Assembly: GCF_001403795.1 (NCBI RefSeq)
Contig: NZ_CXSU01000011.1
Span: 437,810 to 501,809, forward strand
DNA length: 64,000 nt
Direction: 5' to 3'
Source: Jannaschia donghaensis
GTDB taxonomy: Bacteria > Pseudomonadota > Alphaproteobacteria > Rhodobacterales > Rhodobacteraceae
The stretch's first letter is position 1. Every line of letters starts with the position of its first letter. The position numbers and the translations under genes are program-made. Positions 35,552-46,195 of this stretch are shown here, in pieces. The notes under the pieces are model-generated. The model had not been told where the DNA came from. It saw only the letters and a program-made list of their open reading frames with translations, and ran no database searches.

Positions 35552-36337
35552 TCAGATCAGCCGGTCCAGCAGGGCCTCCGCGATCGCGGGCGATCCCGCG
35601 ACGACCCCGTCGAGTTGCGGATGCGAATTGTTGAAGCGCAAGGTTGCCCCGCGCTGCGACGCGATCCGGCCCCCCGCTTCGGCCACCAAAAGGGCCCCGG
35701 CCGCGATGTCCCATTCCCAGGCCATGCGCAGGGTGATCATCGCATCGAACCGCCCTCCCGCGACCAGAGCCAGGCGGTAGGCCAGCGACGATCGGAAGCA
35801 CTGCTCGACCGGCGGGGTGCCCCCGGTCCAGCGGTCGTTGTCGAAATTCGATTTCGCCCCCAGAACCGTGGCTCCCGCCAGAGCGGCGCGACCCGTCGGC
35901 CCGATGGCAGCCCCGTTCAACGTCGCACCGCCGCCTTGATGCGCCAGATACATCCGGTCCAGCATCGGCAGATGCACCGCCGCCGCGATCGGCACACCAC
36001 ATCGCACGATAGCGAGCGAATGGCTGAAGCTGCGGGATCCTTCGATGAATGCACGGGTGCCGTCGATCGGGTCGATGATGAACACCGTGTCGGTGTCCAG
36101 ACGCTCCGGCCCGTCGGCCGTTTCCTCGGACAACCAGCCATAGGCGGGGCGCGCGGCCCGCAGGCTGTCGCGCAGCATGGTGTCGATTTCCAGATCGGCC
36201 TCGGTGACGGGGCCTTGCCCGTCGCCCTTGTCCCATGTCTTCGGGCCGTTGCCGAAATGCCGACGCGCGATATCGCCCGCCGCCAGGGCGGCGTCTCGCA
36301 ACAGGGTCAGGTCTGCCTTCGGATCATGCGCCGGCAA
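35552..36337 (-). CDS. cysQ: 3'(2'),5'-bisphosphate nucleotidase / inositol monophosphatase family (CysQ-like)
   Basis: The 261-residue enzyme contains the Li-sensitive phosphatase motifs: GWLSEETADGPERL near residue 65, FIIDPIDGTRAFIEG near residue 90 (metal-binding DPIDGT), and AWEWDIAAGALLVAEAGG near residue 208. The DTDTVFIIDPIDGTRAFI form fits CysQ better than SuhB. It would hydrolyse PAP from sulfate assimilation. The start lies 14 bases inside the 3' end of pmbA, so the two are coupled. Confidence 0.85.
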   Translation of the reverse strand: MPAHDPKADLTLLRDAALAAGDIARRHFGNGPKTWDKGDGQGPVTEADLEIDTMLRDSLRAARPAYGWLSEETADGPERLDTDTVFIIDPIDGTRAFIEGSRSFSHSLAIVRCGVPIAAAVHLPMLDRMYLAHQGGGATLNGAAIGPTGRAALAGATVLGAKSNFDNDRWTGGTPPVEQCFRSSLAYRLALVAGGRFDAMITLRMAWEWDIAAGALLVAEAGGRIASQRGATLRFNNSHPQLDGVVAGSPAIAEALLDRLI

Positions 36338-37667
36338 TCGTCAGCCCTTCGACCAGCAGCGATGGAACCTGGCGACCGACGTGAAGCCGCGCGTCGTTCG
36401 CGGGCCGAATCGACATCAACATATCGCGCAGGTTGCCGGCCACGGTGCATTCGTTGACCGGGCGCACGATCTGGCCGTTTTCGACCCAGAAACCCGACGC
36501 CCCACGGGAATAATCGCCGGTCGTCGCATTGATGGACGACCCGATCATCGACGTGATCAGAAGCCCGCTTCCCATGTCGGCCAGAAGATCTGCGCGGGTG
36601 GCATCGCCAGACGTCAGGCGAACGTTCGTCACCGACGGAGACGGCGGTGAGGAGGTGCCGCGTGCCCCGTTGCCGGTACTGGCCATCCCCAACTTGCGCC
36701 CCGTCGCCAGGTCCAGCGTCCAGCCCATCAGCACCCCGTCGCGCACGATGTCGCGCGCGGCCACCGGCAGGCCTTCGCCGTCGAACGGGCGGGAGCCGGA
36801 AATTCGGGGCATCAGCGGATCTTCCACAAGCGACAGATGCGATGGCAGCACCGCTTCGCCCAGGGCATCGCGCAGATAGGTCGCGCCGCGCGCCACGGCC
36901 GACCCGCTCACGGCCCCCAGAAGGTGACCGATCAACTGTCCGGCGACACGCTCGTCATAGATGACCGGATAGGCCCCGGTGGGCGGCTTGGCGGACCCTG
37001 ATCGCGCAATCGTCCGCTCCCCCGCGATGCGACCCACGTCTTCGGGGCTGTCAAGGTCGGCGCGGTGAATGCGGCTGTCGCCGTAGTAATCGCGCTCCAT
37101 CCCCGTGCCAGACCCGGTGATCGCCACGCAGGACAGCGACGTGCCCGTGCGACGGTATCCGCCCTCGAACCCATTGGTGGCGGCAAGGTGGATGCGTCGA
37201 TCGCCGTATCCAGCACCGGCCCCGGACACTTGGCTGACGCCACCCACCGCAAGGGCGGCGGCTTCGGCACGGGCGGCCATGTCCTGTAGGTCGGTGGGCG
37301 ACAATGCCGGGCTGTCGTCCACCAGGTCGAGTGCGGCCACGTCCCAGTCGCGGGCCAACTGATCGGGCTCGGCCAGCCCGCACCAGGGGTCTTCGGGCGC
37401 TTCGCGCGCCATGGCGACGGCGCGTTCGGCCATCATCGCCAATGTTTCGGGTTTGATGTCCGACGCGGACACGCAGGCCTGACGCTTGCCCAGCAGGACG
37501 CGCAGCCCGATCTCCACCCCTTCGGAGCGTTCCGCATGCTCCAACTTGCCCTTCAGAACGTCGATCGACACGGATGTCCCGTCCACGGCAAGCGCATCCG
37601 CCGCATCGGCCCCGGCCGCTTTGGCCGCCTTGAGCAGCGCCGCGGTCAGATCGGAAAGTTCAGTCAT
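36324..37667 (-). CDS. pmbA: TldD/PmbA family metalloprotease homologue
   Basis: The 447-residue protein has the PmbA architecture: LKGKLEHAERSEGVEIGLRVL near residue 50, an N-terminal domain with AGAGYGDRRIHLAATNGFEG, and the C-terminal RLTSGDATRADLLADMGSGLLIT and DYSRGASGFWVENGQIV near residues 385-420. PmbA (TldE) is the partner of TldD, with TldD carrying the zinc site. The pair processes modified peptides and antitoxins. A tldD gene is not in the window. The ATG at 37667 with GAGGTG upstream is chosen over 37706. Confidence 0.92.
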   Translation of the reverse strand: MTELSDLTAALLKAAKAAGADAADALAVDGTSVSIDVLKGKLEHAERSEGVEIGLRVLLGKRQACVSASDIKPETLAMMAERAVAMAREAPEDPWCGLAEPDQLARDWDVAALDLVDDSPALSPTDLQDMAARAEAAALAVGGVSQVSGAGAGYGDRRIHLAATNGFEGGYRRTGTSLSCVAITGSGTGMERDYYGDSRIHRADLDSPEDVGRIAGERTIARSGSAKPPTGAYPVIYDERVAGQLIGHLLGAVSGSAVARGATYLRDALGEAVLPSHLSLVEDPLMPRISGSRPFDGEGLPVAARDIVRDGVLMGWTLDLATGRKLGMASTGNGARGTSSPPSPSVTNVRLTSGDATRADLLADMGSGLLITSMIGSSINATTGDYSRGASGFWVENGQIVRPVNECTVAGNLRDMLMSIRPANDARLHVGRQVPSLLVEGLTIAGA

Positions 37668-37775
37668 CGGGCACCTCGTTTGCACCCCCCGCAGGTAGCC
37701 CCGCACCCCCAGGGGAACAAGGCTACCACGTGGTCGCGGCGGAAATTTCGGGGTCGATGCGGGTGCGGCCGACGC

Positions 37776-39272
37776 CTATTTCAGCGGCATTCCATTGGCT
37801 GTGATGCCGCCGCCGGGCGTGAACTCGATCGTCGATTCCAGCTGATCGTCGCCCACGGGTCGCGCGACGGCCCCGGCCATGCCTTTCACGAAGGCGGCCT
37901 GTTCTGCCGGGATGAAGCCCAGGGCCACGATCCGGTCGATCAGGGCAAAGCCCCCGTCCAGCGCCAGTTCCACCGTGCCCACAGGCTCGGGGATGATCGT
38001 TTCCTCGGGGAAGTCGACGTCGCCCGTCCCGCGCAATTCCGCGCCCGCCAGCGTGACCAGCAGTTGGTTAAGCGTCAGGGTCTTCAGGCTGCCCGGAGGG
38101 CCGGTCATCGCCGCCATCGCGTCGGGGTCGCCGAACATGTCGACGTTCATCACCGCGGTGCCGTCCATGTCCACCACGACGGTTGCCGGATCGCGGGGCA
38201 ACTGCCCGGTCGGATCGAACAGGCCCCAGAGCGTCTCGTCCAGGGCAAGCTCGCGCAGGATGATTTGCAGGCCGAACGGCTTTTCGCTGCCCGGCGCTCC
38301 GATGGGCAGGGTGAAGGCGCTGCGGACTTCTTGCATCGAGACGTCCACGGGCAAGGGGAAACCGGGCACCTGGGCCGTGATCTGCCCGCCCACGGATCCG
38401 AGGGCATAGGTCAGCGCATCCCGGCTCATGTCCAACTCGATGGTGCCGCTCTCGGACGTGCCCGCAATGTCGAGTGGTCCGTCGGGGGTAGTGCCGGCGA
38501 CGGTCAGGGTGCTGCCGCTGTGGTCGATCGAGCCGTCGTAGAAGATGTTCATGTCCGACAGGCCCAAAACCGGTCCGGTCGGCACCTCCCCGTAGGTGCC
38601 GTCGAATTCCGACCTCACTCCGGTCATTGCATACGAAAAGGTCACCTCATCGTCGCCGTTCGCGAAGGTGGAGCCGATGTCCACGCCGTCGACGGCGTAT
38701 GTCTGGGCAAAGCCCTGCCCATCCGGGCCGAACCCGGAGCGATAGACGCTTTCCAACCCGTCAAGGCGCATCGTTACGGTATTGGGGTCCGTCGTGCCGT
38801 CCCCGGCGTCCAGAACGGTGTCGACTTCGATGGTCATCGTGTCGGCGGCGATGTCGTAAATCCGTTCCCCGCCATCCTCGCGCGCCACGATCGACAGGTC
38901 CGCGTGCCGCAGACGCATCGTCTGTTCGACTTCGACCCCGTCGGTCACGCTTGTGGAGTCGGTTTCCATTTCGGCGGGAATCTCGATGACGACGCTGCCG
39001 TCGGCCTGTTCGACCATCTTGATCGTGCCATAGCTTGCCGCGCTGACGGTCCCGCCCAGTTCGGTCCGGTAGGTCACGCCGTCCAGCGTCAGCGTTCCGT
39101 CCGAATAATCGACCGATTCTGCCCCCAGCGTTCCGCCGAAGCGATTGTAGACATCCTGCCAGTCCTCCCAGATCGCGGTGGCCTGCAGATCGGCGAAGGC
39201 TGCGGGCGCGGTCGTCAGTACGATCGCGGCCGCTCCGGCCAGTTTCGGAAACGCAATGATCGGTTTCAGCAT
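37776..39272 (-). CDS. DUF2125 domain-containing secreted protein
   Basis: The 498-residue protein has a signal peptide (MLKPIIAFPKLAGAAAIVLT, cleavage after AFA near residue 26) and the long acidic DUF2125 region, with the conserved ATAIWEDWQDVYNRFG near residue 31. DUF2125 proteins are common in Rhodobacterales, predicted to be periplasmic or outer-membrane associated, and of unknown function. A strong AAAGGAAC ribosome binding site fixes the ATG at 39272, and the longer open frame to 39758 is antisense to the SDR gene. Confidence 0.87.
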   Translation of the reverse strand: MLKPIIAFPKLAGAAAIVLTTAPAAFADLQATAIWEDWQDVYNRFGGTLGAESVDYSDGTLTLDGVTYRTELGGTVSAASYGTIKMVEQADGSVVIEIPAEMETDSTSVTDGVEVEQTMRLRHADLSIVAREDGGERIYDIAADTMTIEVDTVLDAGDGTTDPNTVTMRLDGLESVYRSGFGPDGQGFAQTYAVDGVDIGSTFANGDDEVTFSYAMTGVRSEFDGTYGEVPTGPVLGLSDMNIFYDGSIDHSGSTLTVAGTTPDGPLDIAGTSESGTIELDMSRDALTYALGSVGGQITAQVPGFPLPVDVSMQEVRSAFTLPIGAPGSEKPFGLQIILRELALDETLWGLFDPTGQLPRDPATVVVDMDGTAVMNVDMFGDPDAMAAMTGPPGSLKTLTLNQLLVTLAGAELRGTGDVDFPEETIIPEPVGTVELALDGGFALIDRIVALGFIPAEQAAFVKGMAGAVARPVGDDQLESTIEFTPGGGITANGMPLK

Positions 39273-39345
39273 CGGGTCGGTTCCTTTAACATTATTTGCA
39301 GACACCAAACCGGACCCCGGCCAAGGGGTCAACCGGAGGAAAACC

Positions 39346-40095
39346 ATGCCCGACATGACAGACAGGACCGTTTTAATCACCGGCGCGTCCCGCGGCATCG
39401 GTGCCGCCGCCGCCAGGGCTTTCGCGGCCAAGGGCGCCAATGTCGCCCTGTTGTCGCGCAGCACCGGGGCGATTGCCGACCTTGCCGGAGAGATCGGCAA
39501 GACGGCGCTGGCCATCCCCTGCGACGTCGCCAACTGGACCGAGATGGCGCGCGCCGTCGATGCCACGGTGGAAGCGTTCGGCACGCTCGACGTCATCATC
39601 GGCAACGCCGGCATCATCGAGCCGATCGGGCCGCTGGCCGAGGTGGATGTCGACGGTTGGTCCAGCGTCATCGACGTCAACGTGAAAGGCATTTTCCATG
39701 GCCTGCGCGCGGCCCTTCCCGTGATGGAGGCGCAGGGCGGCGGTACGATCATCACCATCAGTTCCGGGGCCGCGCACCGCGCGCTGCCCGGCTGGTCGGC
39801 CTATTGCACGTCCAAGGCGGCGGCCAAGATGCTGACCGAAGCGGCCCATGCCGAACACGGCGAAAGACTGCGCGTGATGGGACTGTCGCCCGGAACGGTC
39901 GCCACCCAGATGCAACGCGAGATCAAGGCATCGGGCGTCGGCCCGGTGGCGCAACTGGAGTGGGAAGATCACATTCCGCCCGAATGGGTGGCCGATGCGC
40001 TGGTGTGGATGTGCGGGCCGGATGCGGACGATCTGCGCGGCACCGAGGTTTCGCTGCGCGACGAGTCCATCCGCAAGCGGATCGGTCTGGCATGA
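39346..40095 (+). CDS. SDR family oxidoreductase
   Basis: A classical 249-residue short-chain dehydrogenase with LITGASRGIGAAAAR, NAGIIEPIG near residue 88, SSGAAHRALPGWSAYCTSK (S, Y, K catalytic residues near 141-158), and LSPGTVATQMQ. The substrate cannot be deduced. A GGAGGAAA ribosome binding site precedes the ATG. It overlaps the following enoyl-CoA hydratase gene by four bases, suggesting a joint role in a CoA-ester or 3-hydroxyacyl pathway. Confidence 0.9.
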   Translation: MPDMTDRTVLITGASRGIGAAAARAFAAKGANVALLSRSTGAIADLAGEIGKTALAIPCDVANWTEMARAVDATVEAFGTLDVIIGNAGIIEPIGPLAEVDVDGWSSVIDVNVKGIFHGLRAALPVMEAQGGGTIITISSGAAHRALPGWSAYCTSKAAAKMLTEAAHAEHGERLRVMGLSPGTVATQMQREIKASGVGPVAQLEWEDHIPPEWVADALVWMCGPDADDLRGTEVSLRDESIRKRIGLA

Positions 40096-40694
40096 TCCGG
40101 TCCGACCGGGACGGCGACATCCTGACCCTGACGATCGACCGCCCGGACAAGGCCAATTCCCTGACCGCCGCGATGTTGTCCGACCTGATCCGCGCCGTGC
40201 GGGGTGCGGGTGATGTGCGCCTGCTGATCCTGACAGGCGCGGGGGAGTCGGTGTTCAGCGCCGGGGCCGATCTGGAGGAGGCGCGCGCCGGCCTCGCCAC
40301 CTCAGCTTTGTGGGAGGATCTGTCGGGTGCGATAGCAGCGCTGCCCTGTCTGACGGTTGCGGCGCTCAACGGCACGTTGGCGGGCGGGGCCTTCGGCATG
40401 GCGCTGGCCTGCGATCTCCGGCTGTCGGTTCCGCAGGCGTCTTTCTTCTATCCAGTGGCCAAGCTGGGTTTCCTGCCGCAACCGTCGGACCCCGCACGCA
40501 TGGCCCGGCTGATCGGGCCGGCGCGGACCAAGATGATCCTGGCTGGGGGCGCACGGCTCGACGCGTCCGAGGCGCTGTCTTTCGGTCTGGTCGACCGCGT
40601 GGTGATCGACCCGGTGACGGCGGCGCGGGATCTGGCCGTTGGCACAGCGGACCACATGGCGGCGATCAAGGCGATGGTGTCCACGGGGACGTGA
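40092..40694 (+). CDS. Short enoyl-CoA hydratase/isomerase family protein
   Basis: A 200-residue crotonase with LTIDRPDKANSLTAAML, SVFSAGADLEEARAG (oxyanion region near residue 58), and LAGGAFGMALACDLRLS near residue 97. The typical family is 255-265 residues. Here the protein ends shortly after LGLVDRVV-type sequence (SFGLVDRVV) and lacks the usual C-terminal helical trimerisation segment. The start is coupled to the SDR stop (ATGA). The shortening may be natural or a truncation next to the decayed region that follows. Confidence 0.85.
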   Translation: MIRSDRDGDILTLTIDRPDKANSLTAAMLSDLIRAVRGAGDVRLLILTGAGESVFSAGADLEEARAGLATSALWEDLSGAIAALPCLTVAALNGTLAGGAFGMALACDLRLSVPQASFFYPVAKLGFLPQPSDPARMARLIGPARTKMILAGGARLDASEALSFGLVDRVVIDPVTAARDLAVGTADHMAAIKAMVSTGT

Positions 40695-40738
40695 CATGCG
40701 CGCGTCCAACTGCCCCGCCGTTGACCGATAGTTAAGAC

Positions 40739-41130
40739 ATGAAACGCGAGACGGGCTTGCCCTTTTGATCCTTCGCCTCGGCTTGGGCAAGTTCATCTTC
40801 CTTTGGACCGCGCACAAGTTGATCACGCCGGACCAATACGGTCGGTTGACCCGGCATTTCGACGGCGTGAGTCCGGCGCTCGGCAAGTTTACGCGATGGA
40901 CGGCGTGCAGATCGCGCTGTGCTTTCTGATGGCGATCGGCCTTTTGTGTTGGGGTGCCAATCCTGCCCAGACGTTCATGCATCTGTTCACCGTTACCCAC
41001 CGGCGGGACGGGTCTTCGACCCCGTTGCGTTGACCGACCGCGGTATTCCGGTGAACCGTAATCAGGTGGTCGACCTTGCCGTGCTGGCCGCATTCCTGGC
41101 GCTCATCCTGCCGATACACCGGGACCGTGG
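40739..41130 (+). pseudogene. DoxX-like membrane protein gene with three one-base deletions
   Basis: Three reading frames in succession give pieces of one small membrane protein: a start MKRETGLPF, then LILRLGLGKFIFLWTAHKL, then VQIALCFLMAIGLLCWG, then VFDPVALTDRGIPVNRN and LAVLAAFLALILP. They resemble DoxX/SURF4-like proteins. The frames join seamlessly if one base is added to each of three short runs: TTTT near 40763-40766, TTT near 40889, and GGG near 41010. A fourth shift near 41121 would give a stop at 41134. The gene is thus broken as written; real decay or homopolymer sequencing error are both possible. It fills most of the 559-base gap between the crotonase gene and fadH. Confidence 0.6.
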
Positions 41131-41181
41131 TCGTGAGGCGCGTGGCTTACGGCGAAAGGTCGCGGGCGGTGTTGGCACTGA

Positions 41182-43281
<2,100 letters not shown>

Positions 43282-43290
43282 CACGAAAGC

Positions 43291-43310
43291 GGCGGACCCG
43301 AGGGCCCGCC
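43291..43310. terminator. Hairpin between convergent fadH and PfpI-like genes
   Basis: A nine-pair GC stem (GGCGGACCC with GGGCCCGCC, one mismatch) and two-base apex lies in the 51-base gap between converging genes. There is only a weak T-stretch on either side. It may serve as a bidirectional terminator. Confidence 0.45.
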
Positions 43311-43332
43311 GATTCCAATTCTGTCGCGGGGT

Positions 43333-44019
43333 TTACGCCAGCGCTTTGACCAGCGCCGCGCCGACCTTTTCGGCCGATTGCGGATTCTGACCGGTCACGA
43401 CGCGCTGATCGGTGACGGTAAACGCCTCCCAATCGTCCTTGCCGACGAAATCGGCCCCCAGGTCGCGCAGGCGCGATTCCAGAAGATAGGGAACTTCATC
43501 GGTCAGGCCGACGGTCTTTTCCTCGCTGTCGGTGAAGCCGTTGACGCGCACGCCTTTGACCAGCGGCGATCCGTCGGGCTTCGTCGCCCCCAGAAGGCCG
43601 GCCGGTCCGTGGCAGACCGCGCCCACGACACCGTCCTTGGCCCAGACACCGCTGACCAGGCGGGCGATGTCGGCGTTGTCGGCAAAGTCCCACATGGTGC
43701 CGTGTCCGCCGGGCAGGAACACCGCGTCGAACCCGTCGATCGTCACATCGGCGACGGCGGGGGTATCCTCCAGCTTGGCGCTGGCCGTGGCGTCACCCAG
43801 GAAACGCGTCACCGGTTCGGGCCGCTTGTCGGGATCGTCGTCCAGGGAATTGGGATCGATCGGGGGCTTGCCACCCTTGACCGAGGCGATCGTGACCTCG
43901 TGCCCCGCGTCGGTCAGTGCCCAGTAGGGGGCCGCCATCTCGTCGATGTAGAATCCGGTGGGGTTGCCAGTATCACCCAGTTTGTCGTGCGATGTCAGAA
44001 TGAAAAGAACCGATGCCAT
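43333..44019 (-). CDS. DJ-1/PfpI family protein (type 1 glutamine amidotransferase-like)
   Basis: The 228-residue protein shows GFYIDEMAAPYWALTDAGHEVTIAS near residue 25, the nucleophilic elbow GAVCHGPAGLL with cysteine near residue 138, and GGHGTMWDFADN near residue 110. It fits the Hsp31/HchA-like glyoxalase III or chaperone branch of DJ-1 proteins. An ideal AGGAGG precedes the ATG at 44019. It stands alone, convergent with fadH. Confidence 0.88.
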   Translation of the reverse strand: MASVLFILTSHDKLGDTGNPTGFYIDEMAAPYWALTDAGHEVTIASVKGGKPPIDPNSLDDDPDKRPEPVTRFLGDATASAKLEDTPAVADVTIDGFDAVFLPGGHGTMWDFADNADIARLVSGVWAKDGVVGAVCHGPAGLLGATKPDGSPLVKGVRVNGFTDSEEKTVGLTDEVPYLLESRLRDLGADFVGKDDWEAFTVTDQRVVTGQNPQSAEKVGAALVKALA

Positions 44020-44107
44020 GAAGGCCTCCTGATTTGGTGTCGCAGCCAAACGCGACGCGCGGCCGTCCGGGTCCATTCCCGCCCTGCGACCCGGCGTCAG
44101 GCGGGCA

Positions 44108-44707
44108 TCAGTCCGACAAGCCGCGGCGCTGCATTTCCTGCGGGATGTTGAAGCGGCTGGCCCCGATGGACACACCGGTCTGCATATCGCCCAGGATTAC
44201 GGTCGTCTGCGCGCCGGTGTCGTCGGTGATGACCCACTGGCGCAGGGTCGTGGGGCTGGGCGTGAAGACAAGCTGGATGTTGCCGTATTGCGGGTTTTCG
44301 GGGTCCTGCAGGGTGACGGCCGTTTGCGTCGCATCCCCGCCATGGGCGACGAGCATTCCGGACCGGCCGAAATTCACGTTTTGCGCTAATATGATGGACA
44401 GCGGTGTCTGGGACAGGGGGTATTGTTCGGGCGGCGTGTTGGAGACCGGATCGAAGATCGCGACCTGCTGGCCACCGGCGATCACGAGGCCGTTGTTGGG
44501 GGCGGCATAATCGAAACGGGCGCGTCCGGGGCGTCGGATCGAAAGCTCTCCGGTGGAGATGGAGCCATCGGAATTCACCTGCGTGAAGTCGGCCTTCGCG
44601 GTCTGGAAGCTGTTGAGATAGTTGCTGATTTCAGTCACCGGAATCTCGGCGAAGGCCGGGGCGACGAAGGTGAATGTCGTGGCGATGGCGGTGAGCAAGC
44701 TGCGCAT
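44108..44707 (-). CDS. lolA: Outer-membrane lipoprotein carrier protein
   Basis: A 199-residue periplasmic protein with signal peptide (cleavage after PAFA near residue 20), ISNYLNSFQTAKADFTQ near residue 28, GELSIRRPGRARFDYAAPN near residue 53 and LSQTPLSIILAQNV near residue 98, matching LolA. It ferries lipoproteins across the periplasm. In many proteobacteria lolA directly follows ftsK. Here ftsK lies 2.1 kb upstream on the same strand with a foreign-looking cassette in between. Confidence 0.93.
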   Translation of the reverse strand: MRSLLTAIATTFTFVAPAFAEIPVTEISNYLNSFQTAKADFTQVNSDGSISTGELSIRRPGRARFDYAAPNNGLVIAGGQQVAIFDPVSNTPPEQYPLSQTPLSIILAQNVNFGRSGMLVAHGGDATQTAVTLQDPENPQYGNIQLVFTPSPTTLRQWVITDDTGAQTTVILGDMQTGVSIGASRFNIPQEMQRRGLSD

Positions 44708-45189
44708 GGGGCTTTCCGTTCCTTGGTCCGTTTGGGGACATATAGGGAAGGAATGCCGGATTACCCGCCGTTATGCGATGTCATCCGCGTGTCAGGCGGT
44801 TCGCCGCGCGTGTTTGAACCGATGGGTGATGCGTGGGTGACCCACGGGTGATCTACGTCGGATATGGAGCGGATATGGTTCTGGATCAGGAGGTTGAGAG
44901 GCCCACGGAAAAGCGACGTTTCGCGGCGCAGCGGTTCGGGTATCTTGCGGAGAAGCATGGACCGCCATGCAGCTTGCGGAAAACATCCGTTTCGAGCCCG
45001 CATTCTTAGCGGCCGTTGCCATCAGACGGACCTCTGCTACGTTTGCTAGAGAATGGCTTGGTTGATCCGCCACGGTGTCGAAAGGCCGTTCCTGACACGA
45101 CACGACCCGACACGACGAAAGATGCTGCCTTTCCAGATTTTCTGAGAAGAGGAACGGCTGGCCGAACACTGCAAAGGAGACCGCGAAAG
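44708..45189. other. Gene-free stretch upstream of the YHYH cassette
   Basis: The 480 bases between lolA and the YHYH gene contain no convincing coding sequence, although short open frames occur in both directions. They hold the three 11-bp-spaced repeats at 44824-44852 and a pentameric GACAC tandem stretch at 45094-45118 (GACAC-GACAC-GACCC-GACAC). Promoters for both lolA (leftwards) and the YHYH cassette (rightwards) must lie here. Confidence 0.5.
44824..44856 (+). repeat. Three GGGTGAY iterons with exact 11-bp spacing, overlapping a 15-bp palindrome
   Basis: GGGTGAT, GGGTGAC and GGGTGAT begin at 44824, 44835 and 44846, which is one helical turn apart. The central copy is part of the palindrome CGTGGGTGACCCACG (44832-44846). 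They lie about 350 bases upstream of the YHYH gene and 120 upstream of lolA. The regular phasing on one DNA face suggests a protein-binding site, perhaps a regulator operator. Confidence 0.45.
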
Positions 45190-46185
45190 ATGTCGAATAG
45201 AGGTTTGTTCGCGGCAGCAGTGATATCCGTCATGGGTGCCGGTGTCGCCGTCACCTATTCACCCCTCTCGGCGCAAAATACGAGCCGTTCTGCCGATACG
45301 ACCGCAGCCATCGAGGCGGCAAATTGGTCGGATAATGTGACGATCACGATCGACGCGGCCGACAACACATTCCGGTTCGAATCCGATGGCATTCCCAGCC
45401 ATGGATTTGCAGAGCGCTACCTGATCCCATCGGATCCGACCGACCAGCCGTTTGCGGATAAACCGGCCGAGTTCTTCGACGTGGTCGACTCGGCTGAGTT
45501 TTTCTCCGGATCCGACATTGATACGACTATCACCCTGGGGCCCGTCTATTCGGACACGACGACGGATACCTCGCTTGGAATGATCGGCGTTGCCATCAGC
45601 GGTGCGCAGATCTTCAACGACTACGAGGATTTCGAGCGGGCCGTCACGGCACAGGACGATCAGGTCGTTCATGACCATGTTGCTTTCCTCGACAACTGCA
45701 ACGGTCACACGCTCGTCGACGGCACGGATTATCATTATCATGGTATTCCGGTCTGCATCGCCGAAGCGATGCCGCGGGCGGGGCAGCATTCGACGATGAT
45801 CGGTGTGCTCTCGGATGGGTTCCCGGTCTACAGCAACTACGACGTTGGCGGGATCGTCGTGGTCAATGAAGATCTGGATGAGTGCAGTGGCCATTTCGGT
45901 CCGACGCCGGAATTTCCCGACGGCATTTATCACTATCACCTGACGGCAGACGAAGCGCCTTACATGGTCGATTGCTATCACGGAGAGATCGAAGTGACCG
46001 CCTCTGCCGGGCCCGGCGGCGGCGGACCGGATTTTAGCGCAATCGCCGCGCAATATGGCGTCAGCGAAGCCGCACTGATCGATGCCCTGGGCGAGTCGCG
46101 GCCGCCGGACTTCGCCGGGGCGGCAGACCTGCTGGGCATCAGCGAAGAAGAACTGCGCGAAGCGATGCCGGCCCCAGGTCAGTAA
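45190..46185 (+). CDS. YHYH-domain secreted protein
   Basis: A 331-residue protein with an N-terminal signal or anchor (residues 7-28, ending SAQN), a central YHYH domain holding two YHYH motifs (181-184 and 247-250), several more histidines (161, 163, 173, 200), and four cysteines (170, 189, 232, 262) that could form two disulfides. Residues 281-327 contain a tandem helical repeat (AAQYGVSEAALIDALG and AADLLGISEEELREAMP). YHYH proteins are of unknown function, and the histidine pattern suggests metal binding. AAAGGAGA precedes the ATG at 45190. The next gene starts 10 bases after the stop. The cassette is opposite in strand to ftsK and lolA that flank it, and codon choice looks less G/C-biased than the neighbours. 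Confidence 0.82.
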   Translation: MSNRGLFAAAVISVMGAGVAVTYSPLSAQNTSRSADTTAAIEAANWSDNVTITIDAADNTFRFESDGIPSHGFAERYLIPSDPTDQPFADKPAEFFDVVDSAEFFSGSDIDTTITLGPVYSDTTTDTSLGMIGVAISGAQIFNDYEDFERAVTAQDDQVVHDHVAFLDNCNGHTLVDGTDYHYHGIPVCIAEAMPRAGQHSTMIGVLSDGFPVYSNYDVGGIVVVNEDLDECSGHFGPTPEFPDGIYHYHLTADEAPYMVDCYHGEIEVTASAGPGGGGPDFSAIAAQYGVSEAALIDALGESRPPDFAGAADLLGISEEELREAMPAPGQ

Positions 46186-46195
46186 GGCCCGGCAC

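Noticed and set aside
37536-40091. Plus-strand frame extending the crotonase gene to over 1000 codons
   Set aside because: Only the last 200 codons are the crotonase. The front part is antisense to pmbA and DUF2125 and in another frame of the SDR gene, without a domain.
44761-45169. Short open frames on both strands before the YHYH gene
   Set aside because: They overlap each other and the iteron array, lack start signals and have no domain.
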